DNA of 32,860 bases from the NCBI GenBank assembly GCA_035713725.1, contig DASTMZ010000201.1:1-32860 (forward strand). The letters are read 5' to 3'. Source of the stretch: DASQPR01 sp035713725. Lineage in GTDB: Bacteria; Actinomycetota; Actinomycetes; Mycobacteriales; Micromonosporaceae. The notes below the pieces were generated by a model. That model ran no database searches, had not been told where the DNA came from, and was given only the letters and a program-made list of their open reading frames with translations. The first letter of the stretch is position 1. Each line of letters opens with the position of its first letter. The position numbers and the translations under genes are program-made. Shown one piece after another: positions 31,502-32,860 of this stretch.

Positions 31502-31507
31502 TACGGT
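31502..31507 (+). promoter_or_regulatory. -10-like TACGGT for a leaderless VOC mRNA
   Basis: TACGGT is followed by 6 nt and the ATG at 31514. No ribosome site is visible. Confidence 0.4.
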
Positions 31508-31513
31508 GCGTGG

Positions 31514-31897
31514 ATGGGAGTCGCTCGCCACGGAGTCGTGACACTCGATTGCGCCGATGCCCGACCGCTTGCGGATTTCTGGGCAGCGATGCTCGATGGG
31601 GAGATCGTTTACGAGACCGAGACGACCGTCCTCGTACGCACCGAGTGGCTAGCGCTCGGCGCGATGGTCATCCCAGACTACGAGCCGCCGACATGGCCCG
31701 CGCCGGACGTGCCGAAGCAGATCCATCTGGACCTCGCCGTCGATGACCTTGAAGGGGCCACCGCCGAGGCGCGGCGGCTGGGTGCCGTACCCGCTAGCGT
31801 GCAGCCGGCACCGGATCGGCGGTGCGTGATGCTCGACCCGGCCGGGCATCCGTTCTGCTTGACCACGCAGGTTCCGCGTGGGGCGCTGCCGGTGTAG
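31514..31897 (+). CDS. VOC family protein (glyoxalase/bleomycin resistance-like)
   Basis: This 127-aa protein has the vicinal oxygen chelate fold, built from two beta-alpha-beta-beta-beta modules. Seen: VTLDCADARPLADFWAAMLDG (module 1), PKQIHLDLAVDDLEGATAEARRLGA (the internal His of module 2) and MLDPAGHPFCLT (the typical closing strand). It is the stand-alone Glyoxalase_6 kind common in actinobacteria. Metal ligands are only partly recognisable, so enzyme versus binding protein is open. The ATG at 31514 is chosen because homology begins immediately and TACGGT lies 6 nt upstream. Confidence 0.9.
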   Translation: MGVARHGVVTLDCADARPLADFWAAMLDGEIVYETETTVLVRTEWLALGAMVIPDYEPPTWPAPDVPKQIHLDLAVDDLEGATAEARRLGAVPASVQPAPDRRCVMLDPAGHPFCLTTQVPRGALPV

Positions 31898-31946
31898 CGG
31901 TTATTGCCGTCGACGCGGGGCGATGCGTTGTGTCATGCCCACGCGC

Positions 31947-31963
31947 TAAGGTCCGTTCCGGAC
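31947..31963 (+). promoter_or_regulatory. Possible promoter and palindrome before the WYL regulator
   Basis: TAAGGT (31947-31952) could be a -10. It overlaps GTCCG-TTC-CGGAC (31951-31963), a 13-bp inverted repeat that might be the regulator's own operator. The start codon is 27 nt further on. Confidence 0.3.
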
Positions 31964-31990
31964 GTTCCACTTCCGGATTGGCGGCGTGCC

Positions 31991-32860
31991 ATGAGACCCG
32001 ACGCGAGCCCTACTGCCCGGGCGCTGATGGCCCTCGAACTCGTCCAGGGCAGCCCCGGCATTACCGCCGAGCGGCTCGCGGACAAGCTCGGCGTCTCGGA
32101 GCGTGCCGCCCGACGATATGTCGGGATCCTGCGCGAGGCCGGCATCCCGATCGAGTCGACACGCGGCCCCTACGGCGGTTTCCGCGTTGGTCGCGGGTTG
32201 CGGCTACCGCCGCTGATGTTCAGCGCCGCCGAGGCGCTCGGCGTGGTTATGGCCGTGCTCGACGGCCACCACGACGCGAGCGATCCGACCGACTTGGTGG
32301 GCAGTGCGCTTGGCAAGATCATTCGCGCACTCCCCGAGGGGGTCGCTGCCCAGGCCGAAGCGGTACGCCGAACCACAGCGCCCGCCCCGGACCGCAGCGC
32401 CGCGCGGCCCGATCCGGCCACTACGACCACGTTGGTGCAGGCATGCTCGAGCCGTCGATGTGTCCGGCTCGGCTACCGGTCGGAGGCGGGGTCGCAGTGG
32501 GAGATGCAGATCGAGCCGTGGGCGGTAGTGGTGCGCCACGGCCGGTGGTACGTGCTGTGCCGGAACACGAAAACCGGAGCGCGGCGCGCGTACCGGATTG
32601 ATCGCGTACAAAGCGTCGACGTGCTTGACGCGTCGTTCGAGCAGCCCGCCGATCTGGATCCGGTCGCGATGCTCGAGGACCATCTCGCGGTCGGCTGGGA
32701 GTTCGAAACCGAGCTCGTCATCGACGCACCCATGGATGAGCTGCGCTACCTGCCGCGCGCCATCGGGCGGCTCGAGCCGCTCGGCGACGGGACGACGCGT
32801 CTGCTCGGCAGCACCAGCAATCCCGCGTGGTACGCACAGCAGCTCACCGCCATTCCGGCG
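31991..32860 (+). CDS. WYL domain transcriptional regulator (HTH_11 + WYL), 3' end outside window
   Basis: The frame is open from the ATG at 31991 to the last base (290 codons), so the C-terminus is missing. Residues about 8-60 are a DeoR-like winged helix (ALELVQGSPGITAERLADKLGVSERAARRYVGILREAG, then GPYGGFRV). Residues about 155-220 are a WYL domain: YRSEAGSQWEMQIEPWAVVVRHGRWYVLCRN and RAYRIDRVQSVDVLD. The W-Y-L signature appears as WYVLC. The WCX-like C-terminal extension begins with FETELVIDAP. Such regulators respond to nucleic-acid or nucleotide ligands, in DNA damage and phage-defence control among others. No ribosome site stands out. The target is unknown. Confidence 0.92.
   Translation, partial: MRPDASPTARALMALELVQGSPGITAERLADKLGVSERAARRYVGILREAGIPIESTRGPYGGFRVGRGLRLPPLMFSAAEALGVVMAVLDGHHDASDPTDLVGSALGKIIRALPEGVAAQAEAVRRTTAPAPDRSAARPDPATTTTLVQACSSRRCVRLGYRSEAGSQWEMQIEPWAVVVRHGRWYVLCRNTKTGARRAYRIDRVQSVDVLDASFEQPADLDPVAMLEDHLAVGWEFETELVIDAPMDELRYLPRAIGRLEPLGDGTTRLLGSTSNPAWYAQQLTAIPA

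Overview
The window reads as the chromosome of a high-GC Gram-positive actinobacterium. The evidence is very GC-rich coding DNA, many GTG starts, an F420-type luciferase-like oxidoreductase, a large AfsR-type SARP regulator, a GT87 (PimE-type) mannosyltransferase, DrrA/DrrB-type ABC genes, an ECF42-type sigma factor and a WYL regulator. I cannot fix the genus. I saw no phage, transposase, integrase, CRISPR array, rRNA or tRNA.

Layout. 1-2.9 kb: tail of an oligopeptide ABC ATPase, a DmpA/P1 peptidase (-) and a histone-deacetylase-like amidohydrolase (+). 2.9-5.2 kb (-): probable operon of TetR regulator, F420-type oxidoreductase and GNAT acetyltransferase. 5.2-8.5 kb: CapA-type lipoprotein (+), PLP threonine/serine dehydratase (-) and serpin (-). 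8.6-12.2 kb: aldo/keto reductase, then a TetR regulator preceded by two palindromes and a DHA2-type drug exporter. 12.3-15.5 kb: SDR epimerase fused to DUF402, then a YCII protein with an ECF42-type sigma factor. 15.5-19.3 kb: PadR regulator, polytopic membrane protein, and a PadR winged helix fused to a GT87 mannosyltransferase. 19.3-21 kb: class II aldolase converging on MtnA. 21-26.6 kb: tandem promoter-like repeats, AfsR-type regulator, and a DrrAB-like exporter preceded by helically phased direct repeats. 26.8-30 kb: membrane-anchored trypsin-like protease and a low-complexity membrane protein. 30-32.9 kb: cupin plus SMP-30 operon (-), VOC protein and a truncated WYL regulator.

The most unusual locus is 15.45-19.33 kb. 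A stand-alone PadR and a PadR/GT87 fusion each start inside a nearly identical 25-bp element (ATGTA-N8-TACAT, 22 of 25 bases the same) that covers the start codon. Their N-termini align without gaps through the recognition region. The likely reading is that an operator plus PadR N-terminus was duplicated and joined to a membrane mannosyltransferase, giving either a membrane-tethered regulator or a relic leader domain. A translationally coupled membrane protein lies between them.

A second theme is leaderless expression. Nine genes have a TANNNT hexamer ending 6-8 nt before the start codon, several overlapping the stop codon of the gene before. A third is the SARP locus, where repeat arrays precede both the regulator and the adjacent exporter operon.
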